This document shows, piece by piece, positions 26,830-35,378 of a DNA stretch of 64,000 nt. The first letter of the stretch is position 1. Each line of letters starts with the position of its first letter. The position numbers and the translations under genes are program-made. The stretch is from contig JAHBTP010000001.1 in the NCBI GenBank assembly GCA_019638485.1, positions 186,001-250,000 on the forward strand, written 5' to 3'. The notes beneath the pieces were generated by a model. It ran no database searches, was not told the DNA's origin, and was given only the letters and a program-made list of their open reading frames with translations. This stretch comes from Ferruginibacter sp. (GTDB lineage Bacteria; Bacteroidota; Bacteroidia; Chitinophagales; Chitinophagaceae).

Positions 26830-28752
26830 ATGAAGTATGTATTACTATTAGCCGGTTTATTGCTCTCTTCCATCCTTATCGCGCAGCCTAAGCGCTGGCA
26901 ACAGCATGTGCGGTATGATATGGACGTGAAGATGGATGTTACCAAGAATCGTTTTACTGCAACGCAAAAGTTAGTATATAGCAACAATTCTCCGGATACC
27001 TTATATAAATTATTCTTCCATTTATATCTTAATGCCTTTCAGCCAGGAAGCAGTATGGATACTAGGTCGCAAGAATTAGGAAAGCTCAGGATACGTGGCA
27101 ATGCTGATTGGGATTCACGGGTAAAAGACCGAATTGCCAATTTAAAAGAGGATGAAATTGGATATCAAAAAATAAAATCAATAAAAATTAATGGGCAGTC
27201 ATTGGAATTTATTTATCACGAAACTATTTTGGAAGTAAAGTTAAAGCAGCCGCTTTTGCCTAATGGGAGTATTAACCTACAAATGATTTATGATGCTCAA
27301 GTGCCGTTACAAATCAGGCGAACCGGAAGAGATAATCCATCAAATGGAGTGCGTTATAGCATGAGTCAATGGTATCCAAAATTATGCGAATATGATGATA
27401 AGGGGTGGCACACAGAACAATATGTAGCCAGAGAATTTTATGGTGTTTGGGGTGAATATAATGTAAATATTACCATAGACAAGCACTATAAACTGGCCGG
27501 ATCAGGTGTGTTATCCAATGCATCAGAAATTGGTTGGGGATATGACACTCCCGGTTCGGCATTAAAACCTGTGGGTACAGCTACACGCACATGGAAATTT
27601 TCAGGAAAAAATATTCATGATTTCATGTGGGCTGCAGACACAGGCTATATTCATTTGGTTAGGAAACTAAAAAATGGCGTAGTCATGCATATCGTATATA
27701 AAGAAAAGCCCGGAGATTTAAATTATGATAGCAGTTGGGTACTTCTTGCTGATAAAGCTGAATTGGCATTTCCATATATTGAAAGGAATTTTGGGAAATA
27801 TCCTTACCCTCAATATTCTTTTGTTCAAGGCGGTGATGGAGGAATGGAATATGCTATGGCAACACTTATTACCAATGCGTCTTTAGGCACGGCTTTTCAT
27901 GAATTGATGCATTCATGGTATCAAATGGTGTTGGGCTTTAATGAAAGTATTTATTATTGGATGGATGAAGGCTTTACTAATTTTTCCGAAACCCGAGTGG
28001 CAAACTATATCCATAACACTACCTCCATACAAGCATATCGCGATAAATTGGCTAAGCGACCTGAGAACAGGTATCTTCAGACTATGGTAGAAATTCTTCC
28101 TACTAACCATGCCGGAGCCTATGAAAGCTATTACGATGTAGTGGCTTCAGGTTTTGAAGAACCCTTAACGACACATGCTGATCATTTTGAAACGAATTAT
28201 GCCTATGGGCAGGCTGCTTATTCAAAAGGTGAGGTGTTTTTAGAACAGCTTGGATATATTGTTGGTGCTGAAATGAGAGACAAAATCTTACTTGAGTTTT
28301 ATAACCGGTATAAATTTACCCATCCCACTGATGATGATTTCTTTGCTCTTGCTCAAAAATTGAGTGGAATACAATTGTTTTGGTATAAGCAATATTGGAT
28401 TAATACTACAAAGACGATAGATTATGGAATTGATTCCGTTTTTATTTTAAATAATAAGCAGGTGGCAAGGTTACACCGGATGGGATTAATGCCTATGCCT
28501 ATTGATTTATTGGTAAAATATAAAAGTGGGAAAACCAGTGTTCATTATGTTCCACTTAACTTGATGTTAGGTGCAAAGGCAGCTGAGCAACCGGGGGGGC
28601 GTATCGTGCATGATGCATGGCGGTGGACTCACCCTACCTATGATGTAGTATTAGGAAACGGTGTGGATGAAATTGAATCTGTTGAAATTGATAGCTCCAG
28701 AAGAATGGCAGATGTGAATAGAAAAAACAATATTTGGATGAATAAGGAATAA
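26830..28752 (+). CDS. Secreted M1-family metallopeptidase
   Basis: 640 residues with signal peptide ending SSILIAQ. The catalytic zinc site is HELMH (about residue 357) with the second-ligand Glu in YWMDEGFTNFSE 18-19 residues later. The substrate-binding exopeptidase motif is GGMEYAMA instead of the usual GGMEN/GGMEYP, so the specificity may differ from standard aminopeptidases. It probably cleaves peptides in the periplasm or at the surface. It is separated from rsmI by 66 bases and faces rsmG end to end. Confidence 0.9.
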   Translation: MKYVLLLAGLLLSSILIAQPKRWQQHVRYDMDVKMDVTKNRFTATQKLVYSNNSPDTLYKLFFHLYLNAFQPGSSMDTRSQELGKLRIRGNADWDSRVKDRIANLKEDEIGYQKIKSIKINGQSLEFIYHETILEVKLKQPLLPNGSINLQMIYDAQVPLQIRRTGRDNPSNGVRYSMSQWYPKLCEYDDKGWHTEQYVAREFYGVWGEYNVNITIDKHYKLAGSGVLSNASEIGWGYDTPGSALKPVGTATRTWKFSGKNIHDFMWAADTGYIHLVRKLKNGVVMHIVYKEKPGDLNYDSSWVLLADKAELAFPYIERNFGKYPYPQYSFVQGGDGGMEYAMATLITNASLGTAFHELMHSWYQMVLGFNESIYYWMDEGFTNFSETRVANYIHNTTSIQAYRDKLAKRPENRYLQTMVEILPTNHAGAYESYYDVVASGFEEPLTTHADHFETNYAYGQAAYSKGEVFLEQLGYIVGAEMRDKILLEFYNRYKFTHPTDDDFFALAQKLSGIQLFWYKQYWINTTKTIDYGIDSVFILNNKQVARLHRMGLMPMPIDLLVKYKSGKTSVHYVPLNLMLGAKAAEQPGGRIVHDAWRWTHPTYDVVLGNGVDEIESVEIDSSRRMADVNRKNNIWMNKE

Positions 28753-28820
28753 TTACTCACTTCTTTTTGTTTAATTGGAGACTTTAAAATGATTTTGAAA
28801 AGGAAATAGTTTGGAAGCCG

Positions 28821-29438
28821 TTATCTTTTTTGGTAAAGAAGGAATTTGTCTTTAAAAAAAGGTTCTTCAAAAAAGCGGTTAATTTCCCAGATATAAGGCT
28901 TACAATGACTCGCGGATATTTCTGTTGATAAATCGCCACCCTTTAAACAAATTAATCCATTGGGGTGTGCCGTTGATTTGCGAATAAGCGGTTTGCTCCA
29001 GCGCCATAAATCTCCGAGAGATGCTACTGCACGAGAAACAACAACATCAAACTTTTTATCTTTTATTTCTTCTGCTCGTGTATGTCTTGTAGTTATATTT
29101 GAAATGTTTAAAGATTTAGTTACCTCATTAACCACCATTAGTTTTTTATTAATGCTATCAACAAGCATGAAATTTGCATGTGGAAATAGTATGGCTAATG
29201 GAATGCCGGGGAAGCCGCCACCACAGCCCAAATCCATAACTTCCATGCCTGAAGAAAATTCAAATTGAGCAGCGATTGCCAATGAATGAAGTACGTGATG
29301 TAAATAAAATTGCGCCGTATCTTTTCTGCTAATGATATTAATCTTTGTATTCCACTCCTCATATAGAGGCTTTAACGCTTTAAGTTGTTTTAGCTGTGTT
29401 GGTGTAAAATCCGAAAAATATTTTAATACACTTTCCAT
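28821..29438 (-). CDS. rsmG: 16S rRNA m7G527 methyltransferase
   Basis: 205 residues, the normal length. The SAM loop is VMDLGCGGGFPGIPLA, followed by FMLVDSINKKLMVVNE, and VVSRAVASLGDLWRWSKPL carries the conserved basic/aromatic segment. It methylates N7 of G527 in 16S rRNA; loss gives low-level streptomycin resistance in other bacteria. Its start follows the glycosyltransferase stop directly, with no spacer. Confidence 0.95.
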   Translation of the reverse strand: MESVLKYFSDFTPTQLKQLKALKPLYEEWNTKINIISRKDTAQFYLHHVLHSLAIAAQFEFSSGMEVMDLGCGGGFPGIPLAILFPHANFMLVDSINKKLMVVNEVTKSLNISNITTRHTRAEEIKDKKFDVVVSRAVASLGDLWRWSKPLIRKSTAHPNGLICLKGGDLSTEISASHCKPYIWEINRFFEEPFFKDKFLLYQKR

Positions 29439-30572
29439 TTACTTCCAGGTAGGTTGTGGTTTTTTTATTAAGCTTCCGGCAAAGATGAGATAATAGAAGA
29501 ACATCCATAAATCCCAAAACCAAAATAATGGAAATAAATCCAGTTCATTAAGTTTCTTCATTGATTTAAATAACACAATAGATTGGATGAGGAGTCTAAC
29601 TATGAATATGATTAATACCGGTTTCCAATTAAAAAAGAGCAATGCAGCTATAAAGGACGGATATAGTAAAAACTGGGATAACGAATATGTGCCAAGGGCG
29701 AATTTATGTACCGGTTTATAAAACTTTCCGGTTGTGTAATGCCGTTTTTTTTGTTTAATCCATTTTGCCCATGTATTTGCCGGTTTACTAATGGTGAAGC
29801 TATCCGGAAGGATTTCGATACGGGTATTTTTACCGGTTGCTACTTTGTTAATAAACAAATCATCATCACCACCCGGAATATGATTGTGTGAAGTGAATCC
29901 TTTTTGTTTAAAAAATAATTCTTTTTTATAGCTAAGATTCCTGCCTACACCCATGTATGGTATTCCTGCTAAAGCATAGCTTAAATATTGTAATGCAGCA
30001 TGGAAGGTTTCCCACCGGATTGCTTTATTTAAAAATCCTTTCTTTTTTGCATAGGCTCCATAACCGAGAATAATTTCTGTTTGAGGTGTATATGCAGATT
30101 GCATGGTTTGAATCCAATTTTCGGAAGCGGGTACACAATCTGCATCTGTGAGCAAAACAATTTCGTAACGAGCTGTCTTAATACCAATACTTAATGGAAA
30201 TTTTTTTCCCGGAATCATTTTAGCCTCTTGTGATAATTCAACAACTTTTAATTGCCTGAATTGTTTATGGAGTTCCTCCAGCAGGTACTTAGTTTCATCG
30301 AATGAGTTATCATTAACCACAATCACTTCGTGAGAAGAAGGATAGTTCTGTACAAGGCTACCGGGAAGATTACGCGCAATATTTTCCGCTTCATCCCGGG
30401 CACAGATAATAACACTCACAGGATGACACTGTTCGATATCATTTTTTTTGGGGTTATAAAAAGATAATCTGGCAAAAAAGAACAAGTAGTAAAATAATTG
30501 AATAAATATTATTGTACAAAACAGAATAAAGATTGTTAGTTGCCAGTGTACTAAAAACGCTCCAATATTCAT
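29439..30572 (-). CDS. Membrane-anchored family 2 glycosyltransferase
   Basis: 377 residues. An N-terminal membrane segment (about 10-32) precedes the GT-A domain: VSVIICARDEAENIARNLP, VVNDNSFDETKYLL, and TDADCVPAS with the DxD metal motif. GVGRNLSYKKELFF and HIPGGDDDLFI follow; the latter is the ED/DD-type catalytic region of processive-like GT2 enzymes. Two or three C-terminal membrane segments follow (about 305-370). It probably transfers a sugar on the cytoplasmic face of the inner membrane. The product is unknown. A TACTTTTG element sits immediately upstream, so the mRNA is nearly leaderless. Confidence 0.85.
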   Translation of the reverse strand: MNIGAFLVHWQLTIFILFCTIIFIQLFYYLFFFARLSFYNPKKNDIEQCHPVSVIICARDEAENIARNLPGSLVQNYPSSHEVIVVNDNSFDETKYLLEELHKQFRQLKVVELSQEAKMIPGKKFPLSIGIKTARYEIVLLTDADCVPASENWIQTMQSAYTPQTEIILGYGAYAKKKGFLNKAIRWETFHAALQYLSYALAGIPYMGVGRNLSYKKELFFKQKGFTSHNHIPGGDDDLFINKVATGKNTRIEILPDSFTISKPANTWAKWIKQKKRHYTTGKFYKPVHKFALGTYSLSQFLLYPSFIAALLFFNWKPVLIIFIVRLLIQSIVLFKSMKKLNELDLFPLFWFWDLWMFFYYLIFAGSLIKKPQPTWK

Positions 30573-30577
30573 AGGTG

Positions 30578-30585
30578 CAAAAGTA
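30578..30585 (-). promoter_or_regulatory. -7 promoter element for the glycosyltransferase-rsmG operon
   Basis: On the minus strand this reads TACTTTTG, matching TAnnTTTG, only 5 bases before the ATG. Confidence 0.5.
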
Positions 30586-30644
30586 AATGTTTTCTAAAAG
30601 GGTAGTTGTGTTTAAAACAACTTCATTTACGAGATGCAATATCT

Positions 30645-30652
30645 TATTTTTG
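30645..30652 (+). promoter_or_regulatory. -7 promoter element for tgt
   Basis: TATTTTTG matches TAnnTTTG and is followed by C, 16 bases before the tgt start at 30669. Confidence 0.5.
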
Positions 30653-30668
30653 CTGCTGAATTTTTATT

Positions 30669-31808
30669 ATGGCGGCACTTTCTTTTACAATTCAACACAA
30701 TGACAAGGTGGGTAAGGCAAGAGTAGGAATTATTACTACTGATCATGGAGATATTGAAACGCCAATATTTATGCCGGTGGGTACAGTGGGATCTGTAAAA
30801 GCAGTAACAGTTAAAGAATTAGAAAAGGAGGTTAAGGCGCAGATTATTTTAGGTAATACATATCATCTTTATCTTAGGCCGGGTATTGAGGTGCTTGAAG
30901 CAGCAGGAGGATTGCATTTGTTTAACGGGTGGCATGGGCCAATACTTACTGATAGCGGAGGCTATCAGGTGTTTTCCTTATCCGGTACTCGAAAGCTAAC
31001 TGAGGAAGGAGTGATTTTTCAGTCACATATAGATGGTAGCAGGCATTTATTTACGCCGGAAAAGGTAATGGATATTCAGCGTTCAATTGGAGGAGATATC
31101 ATTATGGCGTTTGACGAATGTCCTCCGGGAGGTAGTGATTACACTTATGCCAAGAAATCAATGGAATTAACGCATCGGTGGTTAGACAGATGTTTTGAAC
31201 GCTTTAGTGCTACATCAGATCGGTATAATTATTCTCAAAATTTATTCCCCATAGTACAAGGAGGTGTGCATCATGATTTACGAAAGGCATCCTGTGAATA
31301 TGTAAGTAGTAAGGAGGCAATGGGTAATGCCATAGGTGGTTTAAGTGTTGGTGAACCCATGGAAACGATGTATGAAATTTGTGCATTGTGCTGCGATAAT
31401 TTACCCGTTAACAAACCGCGTTATTTGATGGGCGTGGGTACGCCATGGAATATGCTTGAATGTATAAGTATGGGGGTAGATATGTTTGATTGTGTTATGC
31501 CAACTCGAAATGGACGTAATGCCATGTTATTTACTGCTAATGGTGTATTGAATATTGATAATAAAAAGTGGGAAAAAGATTTTAGTGTAATAGATGAATC
31601 GCTTGAAGGAACTATGAGTAGTTATTACTCCAAAGCCTATTTAAGACATTTATTAAAGAGTGGAGAATACCTTGGCTTAACAATTGCCAGTGTGCATAAT
31701 CTATCTTTTTATTTATGGCTGATGAAGGAGGCACGTAATCAAATTATTGCCGGTAGTTTTGATAGTTGGAAAAGAGAAATGTGCCAACGAATGCAACAGC
31801 GACTCTAG
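30669..31808 (+). CDS. tgt: tRNA-guanine transglycosylase, lacking the zinc cysteines
   Basis: 379 residues. The catalytic core is clear: TDSGGYQVFSLSGTRK with the general-base Asp, FDECPPG, and MFDCVMPTRNGRNAML with the nucleophilic Asp. The enzyme swaps guanine for preQ1 at position 34 of GUN tRNAs. Near residues 305-320, where most bacterial Tgt proteins have CxCxxC of the zinc site, this one reads DESLEGTMSSYYSKAYLRH; only the His of VHNL is kept. It therefore cannot form the usual Cys3His zinc site. Related Bacteroidota enzymes may share this, which I recall but cannot confirm here. Confidence 0.93.
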   Translation: MAALSFTIQHNDKVGKARVGIITTDHGDIETPIFMPVGTVGSVKAVTVKELEKEVKAQIILGNTYHLYLRPGIEVLEAAGGLHLFNGWHGPILTDSGGYQVFSLSGTRKLTEEGVIFQSHIDGSRHLFTPEKVMDIQRSIGGDIIMAFDECPPGGSDYTYAKKSMELTHRWLDRCFERFSATSDRYNYSQNLFPIVQGGVHHDLRKASCEYVSSKEAMGNAIGGLSVGEPMETMYEICALCCDNLPVNKPRYLMGVGTPWNMLECISMGVDMFDCVMPTRNGRNAMLFTANGVLNIDNKKWEKDFSVIDESLEGTMSSYYSKAYLRHLLKSGEYLGLTIASVHNLSFYLWLMKEARNQIIAGSFDSWKREMCQRMQQRL

Positions 31809-31838
31809 CTAAGCATTAATGGTTTGGCTATTTTTTTT
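31806..31838 (+). terminator. Terminator overlapping the tgt stop codon
   Basis: TAGCTAA (31806-31812) pairs with TTGGCTA (31824-31830) with one G-T pair, followed by eight T. The hairpin begins in the stop codon itself. Confidence 0.7.
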
Positions 31839-31858
31839 GAAAATTATTACAACTTTAA

Positions 31859-32047
31859 TTAACGCTTAGTCTTCGGCTTCTTAATCTTTGCTAAAATATA
31901 AAATGTAGCTACTATCAATAGGCTAATTAATCCTAAAAGATATAATATATACCTGGGTAAATATTTAGACATGGTATCAGGAAATGCCAAAAATAAAATA
32001 GCCACGAGCAAATAAATACTGTATGGAATGATATTTCTCTTTCTCAT
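31859..32047 (-). CDS. Small two-helix membrane protein, unknown
   Basis: 62 residues with two hydrophobic helices (about 9-24 and 33-52), a basic N-terminus (MRKRN) and a basic tail (KIKKPKTKR), the look of a real small inner-membrane protein. No family recognised. It lies alone, convergent with tgt, and next to a repeat element at 32162-32291. Confidence 0.5.
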   Translation of the reverse strand: MRKRNIIPYSIYLLVAILFLAFPDTMSKYLPRYILYLLGLISLLIVATFYILAKIKKPKTKR

Positions 32048-32161
32048 ATTGCTAATTTAATGATAATATCTGAGATATTACTCCTTTTTATAAGATTGCT
32101 GTTTGCTCTTAATCTAATGCTATCTCTTTTTTTCTTTTTTTAAAAGAGGGTTATATTCTTT

Positions 32162-32291
32162 TAAAGAAAATTAGGACTTGCGTAAGGGATAGCAGCGAAA
32201 AGCCCACAACGAGGAACGAGTGAGAACTTGTAGTGAATAGCCCGACCCGCCAAGGCGGGATACGCCCTATATGTTATATTAATTTTCTTCA
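32162..32291. repeat. MITE-like intergenic repeat with terminal inverted repeats
   Basis: This stretch is bounded by AAGAAAATTA (32164-32173) and its exact complement TAATTTTCTT (32280-32289). Inside, AGCGAAAAGCCC and AGTGAATAGCCC repeat, and CCCGCC-AAG-GGCGGG forms a hairpin. The inner sequence (GGACTTGCGTAAGGGATAGC onwards) resembles intergenic repeats I recall from Bacteroidota genomes. It has no open frame. An 8-bp direct repeat GTTATATT is seen at 32150 and 32273, though the latter lies within the element. The rest of 32048-32428 shows no gene. Confidence 0.5.
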
Positions 32292-32361
32292 TGTATTCAC
32301 TACCGTTATATTAATATATTTTTTAGATTTTTATTTTTGGAGAATGTGTTTAACAACAGGT

Positions 32362-32395
32362 AAAAGAAAAAGGCATGATGATTAACACCATGCCT
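32362..32395 (-). terminator. Terminator for the lipoprotein gene at 32429
   Basis: AGGCATG (32371-32377) and CATGCCT (32389-32395) pair, with an inner TG/CA pair; on the minus strand the stem is followed by a T-rich tail (TTTTTCTTTT). Confidence 0.75.
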
Positions 32396-32428
32396 AAAGA
32401 AAAATTATTTAGTTTTTAAAAAATGTGC

Positions 32429-33133
32429 TTATTGAATGTTGTATCCTGTTATCAGGGTATTCATATTCAAGTCTTCAACTGTTCCTTGAAAATCAATATG
32501 GATTGTTGTGTTGTTTTCTATCAAACCAACCTTTGGTGCATAGTAGTTTTGAATATTGTTTTGAAAATTTGCATCCGGAACAGGAATAGGAAGAGGTATT
32601 CCGGTAACAGTGACGGAAACGTTAGAAATTTTTGTACTCACTCTTATTACCTCATCAAAGGGCAAACTGCTTACCGTTCTGTCAAGTCCTTTTTCCTCGA
32701 TTTTCATAGTTGCAGTTCCACTTAAAGTTCCAACTCCGGTTATTTCAATGCCGGAAATAGATTTTGTCCAAGAGGTTCCTACAGGTACATCATGTTTTAA
32801 ATAAACATAATTGATTGGGTTGCCACCAACGAAACCACCTAGGTCTAAAAAGGTGCTATAATCAACTCCATTAATGTTAAAATATTCATTAGGTCCGTTA
32901 TCATTTAAAAACACTTTGTAATTAAGGCCTTCAACCAGGGTATCGGTGTTTGTAGTAGTGAGTGTATAATTTGAAGGAGTCCCATTTACTGTACGCGAAT
33001 ACATTCGGGTATCATTATTTGTAAAAGAGATATAATTTGATGGAGGGGTTCCACCGCCGCCATCATCACTCTTTGAACAGGCTGAAAATAATAGGGAAAA
33101 GCCTAAAGCAGCGCACAGATAGTAATTTTTCAT
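32429..33133 (-). CDS. Uncharacterised lipoprotein
   Basis: 234 residues. A lipoprotein signal ends LLFSACSKSDDGGGG, with Cys near residue 19 followed by the acidic/Gly linker common in surface-exposed Bacteroidota lipoproteins. The rest is beta-rich, including DLGGFVGGNPINYVYLKHDVPV and GVGTLSGTATMKIEEKG; no domain recognised. It is divergent from infA and has its own terminator. Function unknown. Confidence 0.75.
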   Translation of the reverse strand: MKNYYLCAALGFSLLFSACSKSDDGGGGTPPSNYISFTNNDTRMYSRTVNGTPSNYTLTTTNTDTLVEGLNYKVFLNDNGPNEYFNINGVDYSTFLDLGGFVGGNPINYVYLKHDVPVGTSWTKSISGIEITGVGTLSGTATMKIEEKGLDRTVSSLPFDEVIRVSTKISNVSVTVTGIPLPIPVPDANFQNNIQNYYAPKVGLIENNTTIHIDFQGTVEDLNMNTLITGYNIQ

Positions 33134-33210
33134 AATATTAATATTAAAATTTGAATGTAAATATCCAATTTTTTTATAAATAAGCGTATTTTTTATTGAA
33201 TAATTATTCT

Positions 33211-33218
33211 TATCTTTG
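33211..33218 (+). promoter_or_regulatory. -7 promoter element for the alpha ribosomal operon
   Basis: TATCTTTG matches TAnnTTTG and is followed by CGCTCCC, 13 bases before the infA ATG at 33232. It supports that start over the longer frame from 33196 and indicates that the operon is independently transcribed here. Confidence 0.65.
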
Positions 33219-33231
33219 CGCTCCCAAAATT

Positions 33232-33450
33232 ATGGCTAAGCAGGCACTTATTAAACAGGATGGAACAATAGTTGAGGCATTGAGCAATGCTATGTTTAAA
33301 GTGAAGTTAGAGAATGGGCATGAGATTTTAGCTACAATTTCAGGAAAAATGAGGATGCACTATATCCGTATTTTACCTGGGGATAAGGTTGGCGTGGAGA
33401 TGAGTCCATACGACCTTTCACGTGGTCGGATTATTTTCCGATATAAGTAA
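33232..33450 (+). CDS. infA: Translation initiation factor IF-1
   Basis: 72 residues from the ATG at 33232 ([11 protein letters not shown]), the normal length; the frame from 33196 adds 12 residues lying over the promoter. The S1-like OB fold is shown by [34 protein letters not shown] and [12 protein letters not shown]. It binds the A site of the 30S subunit during initiation. First gene of infA-rpmJ-rpsM-rpsK-rpsD-rpoA-rplQ. Confidence 0.97.
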   Translation: MAKQALIKQDGTIVEALSNAMFKVKLENGHEILATISGKMRMHYIRILPGDKVGVEMSPYDLSRGRIIFRYK

Positions 33451-33490
33451 AATGAAGGTTTGATTTTTAAATTGATTAAAAACTATAACA

Positions 33491-33607
33491 ATGAGGGTTA
33501 GAGCATCTATTAAAAAGCGTAGTGCAGATTGTAAGATTGTGAGGAGGAAGGGTCGTTTGTATGTAATTAACAAAAAGAATCCTCGCTTTAAACAAAAGCA
33601 GGGATAA
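33491..33607 (+). CDS. rpmJ: 50S ribosomal protein L36
   Basis: 38 residues, [20 protein letters not shown] to KQKQG, a standard L36. Only one cysteine (residue 14) is present, with no His at the family zinc position, so it is a zinc-free (C-minus) form. It lies between infA and rpsM in the usual alpha operon order. Confidence 0.95.
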   Translation: MRVRASIKKRSADCKIVRRKGRLYVINKKNPRFKQKQG

Positions 33608-33662
33608 TGGCTGATTTTTTTTATCAGTTAAATGTAAACGATTTTAAAATTTAAGTATTTAT

Positions 33663-34040
33663 ATGGCTCGTATTGCCGGTATTGATTTACCAAAGAACAA
33701 GAGAGGAGAAGTTGGACTGACTTATATATATGGTATTGGTCGTTCTACAGCTCGTTATATTTTAGAGAAGGCGGGTATTGACATCAACAAGAAGGTAAGT
33801 GCTTGGAACGATGATGAACAAACAGCTATTCGTAATGTAATATCAAACGAAATTAAAACTGAAGGCGCTTTACGTAGCGAAACTCAGATGAATATTAAGC
33901 GTTTGCTGGATATTGCATGTTACCGTGGATTACGCCACCGTAAAGGGTTGCCGGTTCGTGGTCAACGCACGCGTACCAATAGCCGTACCCGTAAAGGAAA
34001 GCGTAAAACGGTTGCGGGTAAGAAGAAAGTAACTAAATAA
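33663..34040 (+). CDS. rpsM: 30S ribosomal protein S13
   Basis: 125 residues: [20 protein letters not shown], the helix-two-turn-helix, and the basic tail [20 protein letters not shown]. It sits in the head of the 30S subunit and contacts the P-site tRNA and the 50S bridge. Followed by an unusually long structured gap of 151 bases before rpsK. Confidence 0.97.
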   Translation: MARIAGIDLPKNKRGEVGLTYIYGIGRSTARYILEKAGIDINKKVSAWNDDEQTAIRNVISNEIKTEGALRSETQMNIKRLLDIACYRGLRHRKGLPVRGQRTRTNSRTRKGKRKTVAGKKKVTK

Positions 34041-34191
34041 TTTATTTATTCAGGATTCCGGGCTTTACCGTCCGGTTTTGCTGTTTAATAAGGCCTGGTT
34101 TTTTGTGTTGTGCCGGATCGATGAGGCCACGGGAGGACAACACAAGCCGCAATAGCGGTAGATTTTTTAACGATTACCTATTTAGTAAATT
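34041..34191 (+). ncRNA. Structured intergenic RNA between rpsM and rpsK (candidate leader)
   Basis: This 151-base gap holds a 9-bp stem, TTGTGTTGT (34103-34111) with ACAACACAA (34137-34145), around a GC-rich internal segment. A second hairpin CCGC-AATA-GCGG (34147-34158) is followed by TAGATTTTTT, and a CCGG...CCGG element lies near 34058-34075. The stem-then-terminator-like arrangement would suit autoregulation of the downstream ribosomal proteins. No alignment was possible, so it is a candidate only. Confidence 0.35.
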
Positions 34192-34602
34192 ATGGCAAAA
34201 GCACAAGGCGGTAAACAAGGAGGGAAAGCCGCTTCAAAGAAAAGAGTAGTTAAAGTAGATAACTACGGAGATGCACACATTGTTGCAAGTTTTAACAACA
34301 TTATTATTAGCCTTACCAATAAGCAGGGGCAGGTTATATCCTGGTCATCTGCCGGTAAGATGGGCTTTAAGGGAAGTAAGAAAAATACGCCTTATGCGGC
34401 CCAGATGGCTGGTGCAGATGCAGCAAAAATTGCTTCAGATGCAGGATTAAAAAAGGTAGATGTTTTTGTAAAAGGGCCCGGAAGCGGTCGTGAAAGTGCA
34501 ATTCGTTCTCTTTCACAGAATGGTATTGAGGTGGTGATGATTAAAGACATAACTCCTTTACCGCATAATGGTTGCAGACCTCCTAAAAAGAGAAGAGTAT
34601 AA
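34192..34602 (+). CDS. rpsK: 30S ribosomal protein S11
   Basis: 136 residues with family segments [34 protein letters not shown] and the C-terminal [13 protein letters not shown]11 forms the platform of the 30S subunit near the mRNA exit. The N-terminal Ala/Gly/Lys-rich extension (about 20 residues) is longer than in E. coli. Confidence 0.97.
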   Translation: MAKAQGGKQGGKAASKKRVVKVDNYGDAHIVASFNNIIISLTNKQGQVISWSSAGKMGFKGSKKNTPYAAQMAGADAAKIASDAGLKKVDVFVKGPGSGRESAIRSLSQNGIEVVMIKDITPLPHNGCRPPKKRRV

Positions 34603-34644
34603 TTACAAATATTTTGAATCGCCATACGGTTCATTTAATTAAAG

Positions 34645-34688
34645 GGTGACTGATTAATTTTTTACGATTTTTTACCGATCAGCTCACC
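34645..34688 (+). ncRNA. Hairpin in the rpsD leader (candidate S4 autoregulatory site)
   Basis: GGTGACTGAT (34645-34654) pairs with ATCAGCTCACC (34678-34688) over 10 bp with one bulged C, closing a U-rich 23-base loop, 32 bases before rpsD. S4 represses translation of its own operon in many bacteria through an mRNA fold. Leaders ahead of Bacteroidota rpsD genes have been predicted in comparative surveys, but I cannot verify that this is one of those families. Confidence 0.4.
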
Positions 34689-34719
34689 GTTTCAAAAAAA
34701 ATCGAAATGAAAATTTAAT

Positions 34720-35325
34720 ATGGCACGTTACACTGGTCCAAAAACAAAAATCTCCCGTCGTTTTGGAGAACCGATTACCGGAAATGGGAAATGGCTAACA
34801 AAAAATAGCAACCCTCCCGGTCAGCATGGCGCTAATAAAAGGCGTAAATCACTTAGTGAATATGGTCTTCAGTTAAAAGAGAAGCAAAAGGCTAAATACA
34901 CCTATGGTGTATTGGAAAAACAGTTTCGTAAAACATTTGATGAAGCTGCTCGTAAAAGAGGTGTTACCGGTGAAAATCTAATCAAATTATTGGAAGCACG
35001 CTTGGACAACACTGTATTTCGTATGGGTATAGCTCCCAGTCGTCAGGCAGCACGTCAATTGGTTAGCCATAAGCACATCACCGTAAATGGTGATGTAATT
35101 AATGTGCCTTCTTATAGCTGTCAGCCTGGGGATGTAATTGGTTTGAAGAATAAGAGTGCAGCCAATACAGCTATTACCAGCAATTTTCGTGGTAAGAACA
35201 CCAAATTTAATTGGCTCGACTGGAGTGAAGCAGAAATGAAAGGTACTTTTATTACTTATCCGGAAAGAGCAAGTGTGCCAGAAACAATTAAGGAATCACT
35301 TATTGTGGAATTGTATTCTAAATAA
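34720..35325 (+). CDS. rpsD: 30S ribosomal protein S4
   Basis: 201 residues: MARYTGPKTKISRRFGEPI at the N-terminus, an S4 RNA-binding domain around residues 90-155 (LLEARLDNTVFRMG, AARQLVSHKHITVNG) and the C-terminal basic segment. Early 16S rRNA binder and assembly protein, and a translational repressor in many bacteria. The N-terminal zinc cysteines of some S4 proteins are absent. Confidence 0.97.
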   Translation: MARYTGPKTKISRRFGEPITGNGKWLTKNSNPPGQHGANKRRKSLSEYGLQLKEKQKAKYTYGVLEKQFRKTFDEAARKRGVTGENLIKLLEARLDNTVFRMGIAPSRQAARQLVSHKHITVNGDVINVPSYSCQPGDVIGLKNKSAANTAITSNFRGKNTKFNWLDWSEAEMKGTFITYPERASVPETIKESLIVELYSK

Positions 35326-35378
35326 TAAGGGTTATAAAGACTATTTTATCCAATTACCGTTAAATATCAAATTAAAAA

